Assembly: GCA_002390205.1 (NCBI GenBank)
Contig: DGOV01000107.1
Coordinates: 1-24,772 of the forward strand
Direction of reading: 5' to 3'
DNA: 24,772 nucleotides
From: Proteobacteria bacterium UBA4457
GTDB lineage: Bacteria; Pseudomonadota; Gammaproteobacteria; Ga0077536
The translations under genes and the position numbers were made by a program. The notes beneath the pieces are model-generated. The model saw only the letters and a program-made list of their open reading frames with translations, searched no databases and had not been told where the DNA came from. This document shows, piece after piece, positions 6,458 to 14,014 of this stretch. The stretch's first letter is position 1, and each line of letters starts with the position of its first letter.

Positions 6458-7516
6458 ATGCGCATTTTCACCAGTATCGATCAAAGGGACTTACAGAAAA
6501 TCCCTGCCTTGACAAAACAACTAGAAGCCAAAGGCTTCAATGGAATTGCCACATTTGAAAATCGCCATGACCCTTTCCTTCCACTTGCTGTCGCTGCAAC
6601 AAACTCTACCAATATAGAACTTACGACTGGAGTCGCTATCGCTTTTTTAAGATCTCCCATGTCGACAGCTCAAATAGCTTGGGACATCAACAATGCCTCT
6701 GTTGGTCGGCTAACGGTAGGTCTTGGCCCTCAAATTAAAGCACATAATGAAAAAAGATTTAGTGTACCTTGGAGCCCTCCAGTGCCAAGACTTAGGGAAT
6801 ACGTTATGGCTTTAAGAGCCATTTGGAAAACATGGAAAACTGGGGAGGCCCTTGCTTTCTCAGGAGAGCACTACAAATTTTCATTGATGCCGCCAAACTT
6901 TATTCCCGAACAAACTGAAGTAGAACCACCTGCGATAACATTAGCAGCCGTAGGTCCATCAATGCTATCTCTGGCAGGTGAGGTTGCCGACGGCGTCCAG
7001 CTTCACCCTTTCTGCACAAAAGCGTACATAGAAAAAATGGTGCTGCCCCGGCTTCAACGTGGGTTTTGTAAATCCAACATTCACCGTAAGAGCTTTGAAA
7101 TTTCAGGAGGCGGTTTCCTAGCAACCGGGCCAACTGAAGAGGCAGTAAGGAAAATGTCTGAATGGGTGAGGTATCGAATTGGTTTCTATGCTTCAACCCC
7201 AGCATACTGGCCCGTGCTCGAGTGCTCAGGCTTTGAAGATATCGGTCCAAAAATCAACTTGCTGACCAAACAAGGGAAATGGGACCAACTAGCCAAAGAA
7301 GTACCTGAGGAACTCTTATATGCCTGTACCGCCATAGGGACCCATGATCAAATAGCTGAAAAAATCCGCACCCGCTTTGGGGGACTTGTAGACACTTTGC
7401 ATGCGAGCCAAAGCTACGAAATGCCTTCAGACCTCCCATCAGAAGTGATACAAGACATTAAAAAAATACCGGCAGAATTTGAAGGTTTCGATAGAACTCG
7501 TTATCTAAACCTTTGA
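6458..7516 (+). CDS. Luciferase-like oxidoreductase, TIGR03617-like (probable flavin or F420 dependent)
   Basis: This TIM-barrel bacterial-luciferase-like oxidoreductase most resembles the MSMEG_2256-type subfamily annotated as probably F420-dependent (TIGR03617). Such proteins use FMNH2 or reduced F420 to oxidise or reduce organic substrates in the cytoplasm. Visible family marks are FNGIATFENRHDPFLPLAVA, RSPMSTAQIAWDI, GRLTVGLGPQIKAHNEKRF and the GEVADGVQLHPF segment. I start at ATG 6458 with GGGAG 8 nt upstream, giving 352 residues beginning MRIFTSID; an in-frame ATG at 6398 would add 20 residues not typical of the family. It is convergent with the FrhB-like gene, 3 bp between stops, and clearly paralogous to the gene at 20755-21774. 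Cofactor choice cannot be read from sequence. Confidence 0.83.
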   Translation: MRIFTSIDQRDLQKIPALTKQLEAKGFNGIATFENRHDPFLPLAVAATNSTNIELTTGVAIAFLRSPMSTAQIAWDINNASVGRLTVGLGPQIKAHNEKRFSVPWSPPVPRLREYVMALRAIWKTWKTGEALAFSGEHYKFSLMPPNFIPEQTEVEPPAITLAAVGPSMLSLAGEVADGVQLHPFCTKAYIEKMVLPRLQRGFCKSNIHRKSFEISGGGFLATGPTEEAVRKMSEWVRYRIGFYASTPAYWPVLECSGFEDIGPKINLLTKQGKWDQLAKEVPEELLYACTAIGTHDQIAEKIRTRFGGLVDTLHASQSYEMPSDLPSEVIQDIKKIPAEFEGFDRTRYLNL

Positions 7517-7519
7517 ACT

Positions 7520-8935
7520 CTACTTTGGAGAATCTCCCCCAACCTCAACACCTAGCGGAGGGGGCAGCTTTCTCTTTCCCTCCTCATTGATCCCTGGATC
7601 ATCCGGAATCGCCTGACCAGCCATGAATTGGACTGCCTCTCCTAATTCTTTATCATCTCCGTAGGCTGCCTGCATCAGTTCATCTATCGCTTCAGGATCC
7701 TTGCCTACGTCAGAAAGAAAGCTACGTATATCTCCCGGGGCTTTCCTTTTATTATATTGTTCGAGTCCAGCAGCCGTACCAGAACGTTCTGGACCTAGCG
7801 GAACTCGACCACGTTGACGTCTCGCTAAACGGAGCAGTATGTTCCAAGCGCGTTTATTATCAGAAATAGATTCGACTTCAACTTCGCCCGATTTTTCGTA
7901 CTCCTTCCAAATTTCCTCTCCACGCTTCGTCCTTATTACGACAATAGTTGCTTGCTCGGTACCTACCCCTCCACATGCAATATCTGCCATTTCAGCTGAA
8001 AAATCTCCACAATGAGCGCACTCGGGACGCTGATAATCATCCATTGCCTCTTTTAATGGGATCTTTGCGATGTCGCCATCCTTCTTATAAATTAGAACTT
8101 CACCTTTGACATTAAATTTGGTGACTTCTGTCAACGGAATACCAAGACCTTTTTCGATACGTTCTGTCATCAATTCTGGTCTAAATACCTCGGTGCAAAA
8201 GAGACCGACACTAAATGAGATTCTCTTTGAGAATCCTCGCAAAAACTCTCGCTGTCTTCCAATTATTTTTGGTTTCTTTTTTGCGCCGAGAAGAAAGCTC
8301 GGATCCATGTGCTCCATCTTTCTCAAAGGAGTTATTTGGCAAGGAACACCGACGAACGCCACACTATTTAGGTCGCGCTCGACTACCTCAGGCAAAACCG
8401 TTTCATTAGCACAATAAGTGTACCAACTGCCCGCGCTATTTTTTATTTCTTCCTGCGTCGTGACTACCTTAGGAGAGGGAAAACAAGGCTTATCGTTCTC
8501 GCCGACCGTTGACACTATAGCCCCGTCAATCTGCTTCGCTTCTAAAGCCCAAGCCAGCAACCCTGTGACTACTCCACCGTCTTGCCCAACTTTAGCAATT
8601 TCAGGTTTTTTTGTTCGTGCGACAAAAATATTTCTAAAAACTCCAAAAATATCTTCAAAGGGACGATCCTCCTCGAAAACAGCATCTTTTAAATGCTCCT
8701 CTCGCGGCCAAAGGCGTGGACAAACAGTCGCGCACACATCGCAACCGGCACCCTCACTAACACCACAAAAGTCAAACGGGGCTGAGGACTTCGCCGTTTG
8801 CTTAGGTTTCCCATCAATATACTCAATGACATTGTGCGGACACGCAACCACGCAAGCCCCGCACTCGCAACAGCTGCCATAGTCGACCACATCGTTCATC
8901 ATGTCTTTAAATGAGTTATGGAAAATTGATTTCAA
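7520..8935 (-). CDS. FrhB/FdhB-type coenzyme F420 oxidoreductase beta subunit with two [4Fe-4S] motifs
   Basis: This is a coenzyme F420 hydrogenase/dehydrogenase beta-subunit family protein, a flavin and iron-sulfur protein that passes electrons between F420 and ferredoxins or quinones. Counting from the chosen start, the first cluster motif is C22xxC25xxC28xxxC32P and the second C57x7C65xxC68xxxC72P. The FrhB core follows (GQDGGVVTGLLAWAL, FVGVPCQITPLRKM, GLFCTEVF, PECAHCGDFSAEMADIACGG) with the extra conserved Cys residues of that fold. I chose TTG 8935, which has AAGGAG 6 nt upstream; a TTG at 8962 lies before that site. The C-terminal ~100 residues are charged, Pro/Gly-rich and unlike typical FrhB. 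Homologues in non-F420 organisms (for example 7-hydroxymethyl chlorophyll a reductase) exist, so F420 use is likely but unproven. Confidence 0.82.
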   Translation of the reverse strand: MKSIFHNSFKDMMNDVVDYGSCCECGACVVACPHNVIEYIDGKPKQTAKSSAPFDFCGVSEGAGCDVCATVCPRLWPREEHLKDAVFEEDRPFEDIFGVFRNIFVARTKKPEIAKVGQDGGVVTGLLAWALEAKQIDGAIVSTVGENDKPCFPSPKVVTTQEEIKNSAGSWYTYCANETVLPEVVERDLNSVAFVGVPCQITPLRKMEHMDPSFLLGAKKKPKIIGRQREFLRGFSKRISFSVGLFCTEVFRPELMTERIEKGLGIPLTEVTKFNVKGEVLIYKKDGDIAKIPLKEAMDDYQRPECAHCGDFSAEMADIACGGVGTEQATIVVIRTKRGEEIWKEYEKSGEVEVESISDNKRAWNILLRLARRQRGRVPLGPERSGTAAGLEQYNKRKAPGDIRSFLSDVGKDPEAIDELMQAAYGDDKELGEAVQFMAGQAIPDDPGINEEGKRKLPPPLGVEVGGDSPK

Positions 8936-8941
8936 ACGGAT

Positions 8942-8947
8942 CTCCTT
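8942..8947 (-). promoter_or_regulatory. Shine-Dalgarno deciding the FrhB-like start
   Basis: Plus-strand CTCCTT is AAGGAG on the minus strand, 6 nt before TTG at 8933-8935. It lies downstream of the alternative TTG (8962), so it favours the shorter protein. Confidence 0.55.
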
Positions 8948-9217
8948 AAGATGCCTGCCCAAGCGATGTTTTGGTTTATATGTGTTGTACGATTATTCTA
9001 CCATACTGGAATCGTCATAATGATCTATAAAGTGAAAATTGATGCATTTCGGAGCCCCCTATAAAAAACCCTCTATTACACTCGAAACTGCAGGTGCAAA
9101 ATATTTCAAGAACCATTTTATACCTTAATATAAAAGGCATCTTTGCTACTGACCCACTTTGCGACCAACCCGTATTGGCGGTAAGATAAGTTGAATAAAA
9201 CGAACAGGAAGTAAATA
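8948..9217. other. Divergent intergenic region, FrhB-like / nitroreductase-like
   Basis: This ~270-bp stretch separates two genes read apart and must hold both promoters. The minus strand remains open for a few codons past the FrhB start, but nothing protein-like is seen beyond. AGGAAG at 9206-9211 is the ribosome binding site of the plus-strand gene (6-nt spacer). I could not pick a convincing -35/-10 pair, a hairpin or a long repeat. It is the longest gene-free stretch in the window. Confidence 0.5.
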
Positions 9218-10651
9218 ATGTCTGACAAAAAGACTGGATTAACACGCAGAGCATTTCTTTATCTGTCTAGCATGACCGCACTGGCAGCTGGACCCGCGGG
9301 TAATGCGGCTAGCCTGAACAATATTTCCAGTTCCAGCAATAAGGCCGACGAATGGAACCGTCTTCTCTCAGAAGTGAATCAATTCCCTTTGTTAAAATCA
9401 TTATTCAGTAGACGCTCGAGACGCTTCGGCTGGGGGATGAATATTCCTCACGGTCCATTAAAATACAGTTCTGATCTTCCTCCAACACCAATTGATGACT
9501 TCGAGAGGTCGGTTATCCTCGCTGCGGGGCTCGGTGCCTCTGGCTGGCATCACGGAATACCCCATAGCTCGGCACAGGAAGGACTCTGCAATTATTCTGT
9601 CCGTTACACCGGTCGTACCGTTCCTACTGCGGCTGGAATAGGGAATTCAGATATGTTTTATACCCAAGATGACGGAACCTACTATGTGAGTACTCGTGAT
9701 GCCTCGCTAGAAGGAAATTGGCATGAAAAGAAACTCAATGCAGCCGAAACACTTATCAGCACAGTAAAGACGCACACCAAAAAATTATCGGACCAAAGAA
9801 TAGACCCGCCCAGAGAGGCGCCTCACTATAGCACTCATAATTTCTGGAATGGGAACACAGCAGGCTCTACGTTGTTCATTCCCGTAGGAAATGTCTCTGA
9901 GCAACTCTTGGCAATGTTATTCATCGTCGTGGGCTCAGGTTATATGACATATGATGATCTAAATGGGCGACCGGCGGGCAAACTCCAGCCTTTTTTGCAG
10001 TCTAAATTACTTGATTCTAAGAAAAAATACCCTTTGTCATACCTAGAACAATATATTCTCACTACATGCGCAGTTGAAATGGGCGTGATGGGCCACAACA
10101 TGAGCCTAGCCCTACAGCCATTAGGTTTGGGAGGGTGGTTCTATAGTGGGATTAACCCTTTCACTATCATGGGAGCGTCGGCAAAAGCTGGGATCCCAGG
10201 CCTGGGTTTTAGCTTTGAGAAGAAAGATGGGTGGGGAGTTCCTAACCCTTTAGGTATAGAAGGGTTGTATCAGGCATTCTCTCCACCTTTTTACAAAGAT
10301 ATGCGTTCAGCAGTCGAAGGCTTCCTCCAACTGAAATTCGGAACAGGAGGAGCCTACGACACTTCCTCTCCTGGTCCCTTCAAAGATAATCCACAAGTGA
10401 AAGGCGCCGTCTCTATGCCAACCGAAGAAGTCATCGATGCTGTCGTAGCTACTGCAGAATACATATATGACACGTTTGGAAAGTTTCCTGGCACGGTCCC
10501 TAGTATTTTTGTCAGATACTATACTCAAGCACATCGACTAGAAACTGGCTTCTATGATAAATATTTTAAAGAAGGGAACTATTTAGACACCCACAAAAGA
10601 AGTGTTAGTCGTTGGTTAGAAAAAATTAAATACCGTACTTCAAAAATCTAA
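9218..10651 (+). CDS. Tat-exported nitroreductase-like protein
   Basis: This 477-residue protein opens with a twin-arginine signal (LTRRAFLYLSSMTALAAG, residues 8-25; Arg10-Arg11), so a folded, cofactor-bearing protein is probably exported. The body has two segments that look like the nitroreductase fold: LFSRRSRRFGWGMNIP (62-77) followed by a short helix and ILAAGLGASG, matching the FMN-phosphate RRSxRxF start of that family, and, far downstream, TCAVEMGVMGHNMSLALQPLGLGGW, matching the helix before the GLG flavin loop. About 190 residues between them, rich in Tyr and Asn, are not familiar to me, and the protein is about twice the usual nitroreductase length. AGGAAG is 6 nt from the ATG. It is followed by a terminator-like hairpin and a GST gene. 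The assignment rests on short motifs; function is unknown. Confidence 0.6.
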   Translation: MSDKKTGLTRRAFLYLSSMTALAAGPAGNAASLNNISSSSNKADEWNRLLSEVNQFPLLKSLFSRRSRRFGWGMNIPHGPLKYSSDLPPTPIDDFERSVILAAGLGASGWHHGIPHSSAQEGLCNYSVRYTGRTVPTAAGIGNSDMFYTQDDGTYYVSTRDASLEGNWHEKKLNAAETLISTVKTHTKKLSDQRIDPPREAPHYSTHNFWNGNTAGSTLFIPVGNVSEQLLAMLFIVVGSGYMTYDDLNGRPAGKLQPFLQSKLLDSKKKYPLSYLEQYILTTCAVEMGVMGHNMSLALQPLGLGGWFYSGINPFTIMGASAKAGIPGLGFSFEKKDGWGVPNPLGIEGLYQAFSPPFYKDMRSAVEGFLQLKFGTGGAYDTSSPGPFKDNPQVKGAVSMPTEEVIDAVVATAEYIYDTFGKFPGTVPSIFVRYYTQAHRLETGFYDKYFKEGNYLDTHKRSVSRWLEKIKYRTSKI

Positions 10652-10674
10652 CTTTCGAAGTACTTTTATATTTT
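10635..10674 (+). terminator. Terminator-like hairpin after the nitroreductase-like gene
   Basis: GTACTTC (10635-10641) and GAAGTAC (10657-10663) are perfect complements with a 15-nt loop that contains the stop codon. The T-rich tail TTTTATATTTT (10664-10674) follows at once. This is the classic layout of a Rho-independent terminator, though the stem is short and has only three G-C pairs. Confidence 0.5.
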
Positions 10675-10708
10675 CTATAAGCTTACTACTAATTTAAAGG
10701 CTAACACG

Positions 10709-11362
10709 ATGAATTTTCTTAACGCTCCCGGCCCAAACCCTCGAATTGTAAGAATGTTTTTACTCGAAAAGGGGATTATGATTCCCTTTGAGGAAATCGA
10801 CATTTTGGAGGGGCAGAATAGAAAAAGTAGCTATCTAGATCTAAACCCTGCTGGTCAATTACCAAGCCTCATCCTCGATAACGGGAAATGTATCAGTGAG
10901 ACAGTCGCAATTTGCGAGTACTTAGAAGAAATTTTTCCTGACGGCTCGCTAATAGGAACTACCGCTATTGAACGGGCTGTAAATCGTATGTGGTTAAGAC
11001 GAGTAGAGCAGAATATTACTGAAAATCTCTATAACAGCTTCAGGTATTCCCTAGGGCTAGAGCTTTTTCGGGACCGAGTACACTGCATACCAGAGGCCGC
11101 TCAAGGCCTTGCTGCGATAGTACAAGAAAAACTTGTGTGGCTAGACCGTCTCATGCACCGAAAAATTTATGTCTGTGGAGATAAATTTACTTTGGCAGAT
11201 ATTGTTTTGTTTTGCGCCTTGGACTACGGGGAGGGAGTAGGACAGCAAATTGACAACTCCTTGATAAACATCAATGCTTGGTTTTCTCGAATGTATACTA
11301 GAGATAGTGCGTATGGAAGTCTGCACCCTGATGGCGCATCAACTGGTCGTCAAGGGGTATGA
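10709..11362 (+). CDS. Glutathione S-transferase
   Basis: This 217-residue cytosolic GST has an N-terminal thioredoxin-like domain and a C-terminal helical domain. The N-terminal part begins NFLNAPGPNPRIVRMFLLEK and carries LNPAGQLPSLIL with the cis-Pro (Pro52) and the glutathione-binding SETVAI (Ser63 to Ile68; the equivalent of the usual ES pair is S63-E64). The C-terminal domain holds GDKFTLADIVLFCALDY, the conserved N-capping box. AAAGG lies 8 nt before the ATG. The residue activating glutathione is not obvious; the Ser/Tyr/Cys usually near residue 5-12 is replaced by Ala-Pro-Gly-Pro-Asn. It probably conjugates or isomerises an electrophile from the neighbouring catabolism. Confidence 0.86.
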   Translation: MNFLNAPGPNPRIVRMFLLEKGIMIPFEEIDILEGQNRKSSYLDLNPAGQLPSLILDNGKCISETVAICEYLEEIFPDGSLIGTTAIERAVNRMWLRRVEQNITENLYNSFRYSLGLELFRDRVHCIPEAAQGLAAIVQEKLVWLDRLMHRKIYVCGDKFTLADIVLFCALDYGEGVGQQIDNSLININAWFSRMYTRDSAYGSLHPDGASTGRQGV

Positions 11363-11372
11363 ACCTTTTTAA

Positions 11373-11390
11373 TTTTTTGCTTGCAAAAAA
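11373..11390. repeat. Perfect 18-bp palindrome between GST and tusA
   Basis: TTTTTTGC-TT-GCAAAAAA is a perfect inverted repeat of 8 bp with a 2-bp centre, 11 bp after the GST stop and 43 bp before tusA. The tail after it is not T-rich on the plus strand, so it is a poor terminator there; an operator or chance is possible. Confidence 0.3.
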
Positions 11391-11433
11391 ATGAGAACCG
11401 AACTTAGTTAAATATTAGAAGGTCTGGGAAATT

Positions 11434-11667
11434 ATGGTAGATGAAGTACTTGATGCAAGAGGATTAAATTGCCCGCTACCCATTCTGAAAACGAAAAAAT
11501 CACTCAACCTCTTAGGATCAGGAAAAATTCTCGAGGTGATTGCTACTGATCCAAACTCAGAAAAAGATTTCAAAGCTTTCTGTGATTCAACCTTACACGA
11601 ACTGATAAATTTTACACAGGAAGGAGAAGAGTATCGCTTCATAATCTTGTGTAAAAATAAATTTTAA
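11434..11667 (+). CDS. tusA: TusA/SirA-type sulfur carrier protein
   Basis: This 77-residue protein is a TusA-family sulfur carrier. The signature DARGLNCPLPILKTKK carries the persulfide-bearing Cys13 in the CPxP motif near the N-terminus, and the rest of the short alpha/beta fold follows, including EVIATDPNSEKDFKAFCDS. Family members relay sulfur for tRNA thiolation, molybdenum cofactor formation or sulfur oxidation. Here no other tRNA-thiolation gene is adjacent; the neighbours are a GST and a NUDIX hydrolase. The presence of Mo/W-related genes in the window makes a cofactor role conceivable, but this is only context. Ribosome binding site options are AGAAGG 11 nt or GGGAA 3 nt upstream. 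Confidence 0.87.
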   Translation: MVDEVLDARGLNCPLPILKTKKSLNLLGSGKILEVIATDPNSEKDFKAFCDSTLHELINFTQEGEEYRFIILCKNKF

Positions 11668-11714
11668 TTATTGAAAAATTAACGAATGCTAAATAAAGAA
11701 TCTGATTATATTTT

Positions 11715-12383
11715 ATGAACATAAAGTCCGTAACAATACCAGCTAGACCGCGAGACGCGGCGAGCCTTGTCATCTATAGAAAAAAGCGAAAAATCTATGA
11801 AGTACTAATGGGTAGACGAGGCAGTAAGGCTCGCTTCAAACCTGGAGTGTACGTATTTCCAGGAGGCATAGTGGAAAGAGCTGACTATCGAGTCAAGCCA
11901 AAAAAAAAGCTCAAAGCTGCATCAGTCAAACTGATGGGAGTGGGCGGCTCTGCAAGAAAGGCAAATGCTATCGCTATGGCCGCTGTTAGAGAAAGCTTTG
12001 AAGAAGCTGGTTTATTCTTCGGAGAAACAGGGAACTTGGGTAACAGCAACCACAAAACTTGGAGCGAGTTTGCCAGCCGAGGAATGACGCCTGATTTATA
12101 CAAATTAGACTATCTAGGACGAGCTATCACGCCTTCAATACAACCTATCCGTTTTCATGCACGATTTTTCTCTATTGCTTATGACGAAATGACAGGTAGC
12201 TTGTTGGGGGACGGAGAGCTGGAAGATCTTAGATGGGTTAAGCTCGACCAGTCAGAAGGTTTAGAAATGATGTTAGTGCAAAAAATGATTATGGAAACGC
12301 TTCAACTTCGTCTACAGGGAAAGGCAGCGCCTGCGCAAAAACTATTTTTCTCATGGGGAAGAATCAACATCGTAGACAGCTAA
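11715..12383 (+). CDS. NUDIX hydrolase (NUDT19/CoA-pyrophosphatase-like) with insertion in the NUDIX box
   Basis: This 222-residue NUDIX hydrolase cleaves a nucleoside diphosphate linked to another group. FPGG (48-51) with Glu54 starts the box, and AAVRESFEEAGLFFG (89-103) completes it, with the metal-binding REXXEEXG glutamates at 93, 96 and 97. Between these halves about 30 residues replace the usual short loop, and include a Lys-rich segment (KPKKKLKAAS). Such an insertion is seen in the NUDT19-like and related CoA- or ADP-ribose-type hydrolases, so a CoA-ester pyrophosphatase role would fit the acyl-CoA genes nearby. No ribosome binding site is evident; the leader is AT-rich. It converges on the VOC gene with 25 bp between stops. 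Confidence 0.82.
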   Translation: MNIKSVTIPARPRDAASLVIYRKKRKIYEVLMGRRGSKARFKPGVYVFPGGIVERADYRVKPKKKLKAASVKLMGVGGSARKANAIAMAAVRESFEEAGLFFGETGNLGNSNHKTWSEFASRGMTPDLYKLDYLGRAITPSIQPIRFHARFFSIAYDEMTGSLLGDGELEDLRWVKLDQSEGLEMMLVQKMIMETLQLRLQGKAAPAQKLFFSWGRINIVDS

Positions 12384-12408
12384 AAAAGCTCACAAATGAT
12401 ACTTCATA

Positions 12409-12846
12409 CTAGTTCGAACTGTCACCGTGTAAATTACTAGAAGGTGGGCCTTTTAGCTCGATACGATTCCCTTCAGGGTCCGTAAGGTAGAGTGAAGGAC
12501 CAAACCCATCTGCCCCATAAACTTGGGAAATTGGACCAACCTGAATATTAAAGCGATTCAAGTGTTCCCTGATTTCCCTCTCATCGAAGGGCTCAACTCT
12601 TATACAAAAATGATCCATATTCCTCCCTTCATCAGGTTTTGACCCACCCAGTTTCCCTAGATCGCTATCAAACGGAATAATATCAATTAGAATTTCCCCC
12701 ATTCGTAGCTGAAATAATTCAGCACCTAGTTGTCGTTCAATATGAGCACCAAAAACCTCAGAATAAAAGCGCACCAGCATACTGGCATCTCTCACCCTCA
12801 ATACAACGTGGTCCAGCCACATTCTTTCAAACAATTTCTTCCTCAT
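12409..12846 (-). CDS. VOC-family (glyoxalase/dioxygenase-like) protein
   Basis: This 145-residue vicinal-oxygen-chelate protein has the two beta-alpha-beta-beta-beta halves of the family. The first opens with LDHVVLRVRDASMLVRFYSEVFG, whose His is the first metal ligand. The second contains MDHFCIRVEPFD with another His, and ends in LYLTDPEGNRIELKGP with the final Glu ligand. Metal ligands therefore look intact. The start at 12846 overlaps the upstream MFS gene by 20 bp; a second ATG at 12822 (Met9) is also plausible and closer to the family N-terminus. It is the last gene of the operon with two transporters and acyl-CoA genes. It may be an isomerase, lyase, dioxygenase or antibiotic-binding protein; the substrate is unknown. 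Confidence 0.84.
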   Translation of the reverse strand: MRKKLFERMWLDHVVLRVRDASMLVRFYSEVFGAHIERQLGAELFQLRMGEILIDIIPFDSDLGKLGGSKPDEGRNMDHFCIRVEPFDEREIREHLNRFNIQVGPISQVYGADGFGPSLYLTDPEGNRIELKGPPSSNLHGDSSN

Positions 12847-14014
12847 TTTTTAAAGTCTCATCAACATAGCGGTATATAATAAAACTGGATGTGACGCCGA
12901 CGCACCCTGTCATCAAAGCGGCAGCAGGCAACGAAGCGACAAAGATCATACCGCTGATTAGCATCGGCCCTGAAACATTACCAAAGTCGGTTATCAAACG
13001 CCAGAACCCCAGAAACTCTGCTCTTTTATCCTCCGGCGCGTGATCAGCTCCCAGCGTCATTACTATCCCGGTCGATAATCCATTTGCAACACCTGCTGCG
13101 ATAGCCGCAACCAACAACCCTAAGAAAGTTTCACACAGTGCAATAGCTCCCAGCGACAACGCAAATATAATAGAGCTGGGAATAGCTGTGAAACGGCGCC
13201 CCCAACGATCCATGACGATGCCTGCAGGATAAAAGAGCACTAAATCTATGGCTGCTGAAATCGAAACGACTAAACCTACCGTCGTTAAATCGAGAGCTAA
13301 ATAAGCTCCCATCAAAGGAATCAAAACAGTTCTAGCCGATCGCATAAACATGAACCCAAATGCGGCCAAACCCGCAGTTAGAAATACGTGCTTATATTCG
13401 CGCAGGAACTGCGGAATTGCCGACAATTTGAGTGGCTGTCCTTTGGAAAGGTTTTCAGTTAGGAAACTGGAGCTACAAAAACTTGCTAGGAGAGCCAGAG
13501 CCCCACAGATCTGAAAAGTGATCGCGAAACCGTATCTGGCGGCACATAAACTAGCAATGAGTGGCCCAATAAGGGCGGACAACCGCAGCACTCCTGCGAT
13601 CACTGCGATCACTCTACCTCGCTCACTACTGGAAAAAGAAAAGGATATAAATGTCATCCTTCCCAACAAGAAAGTGCTGCTCGCAAGCCCATGCACGAAT
13701 GCGATGATATAAAGCGAGCTTAGCGAATCACATAAACTGTAAGACAAAAAAGAAAGAACAATCAACGCGCTGGAGCATGTGATAACTTTGCGATAGCCAT
13801 ATTTCGTAGTAAGCCAACCGGCTGGAGCACCCATCACTAACATACCGGCACCGCGGAATCCTATTGCAGCGGCCGCCGCTGCTACGGAGCCCCCAATGTC
13901 TAAGACATATAAAGGAAGTAGCAAAAATAAAGCCTGGCCCGGCATTCCTACCAATAGACCGGGAACATACAATGATGCCAAAGCACGACGGTGCATTGAG
14001 CCCCTAGAAACCAT
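12827..14014 (-). CDS. MFS transporter, 12-helix
   Basis: This 395-residue inner-membrane major facilitator has about twelve hydrophobic segments. Motif A-like GAPAGWLTTKYGYRK lies at residues 62-76 between helices 2 and 3, and its partner PAGIVMDRWGRRF is in the second half. The ATG comes directly after the stop of the upstream transporter gene (TGA then ATG, no gap), so translation is probably coupled. The C-terminal coding overlaps the VOC gene by 20 bp. It is probably a proton-coupled exporter or importer for a metabolite of the same operon; the drug-efflux branch is as likely as a sugar or acid uptake role. Substrate cannot be read. Confidence 0.86.
   Translation of the reverse strand: MVSRGSMHRRALASLYVPGLLVGMPGQALFLLLPLYVLDIGGSVAAAAAAIGFRGAGMLVMGAPAGWLTTKYGYRKVITCSSALIVLSFLSYSLCDSLSSLYIIAFVHGLASSTFLLGRMTFISFSFSSSERGRVIAVIAGVLRLSALIGPLIASLCAARYGFAITFQICGALALLASFCSSSFLTENLSKGQPLKLSAIPQFLREYKHVFLTAGLAAFGFMFMRSARTVLIPLMGAYLALDLTTVGLVVSISAAIDLVLFYPAGIVMDRWGRRFTAIPSSIIFALSLGAIALCETFLGLLVAAIAAGVANGLSTGIVMTLGADHAPEDKRAEFLGFWRLITDFGNVSGPMLISGMIFVASLPAAALMTGCVGVTSSFIIYRYVDETLKNEEEIV

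Noticed and set aside
8418..8882. 154-residue plus-strand open frame
   Set aside because: Antisense to the FrhB-like gene, whose cysteine motifs are clearly real.
9015..9254. 79-residue minus-strand open frame in the intergenic region
   Set aside because: Overlaps the start of the nitroreductase-like gene, has no ribosome binding site and no family pattern.
11373..11390. Treating the palindrome as a Rho-independent terminator
   Set aside because: The tail after the right arm is A-rich then mixed, not T-rich, and the stem has only two G-C pairs.
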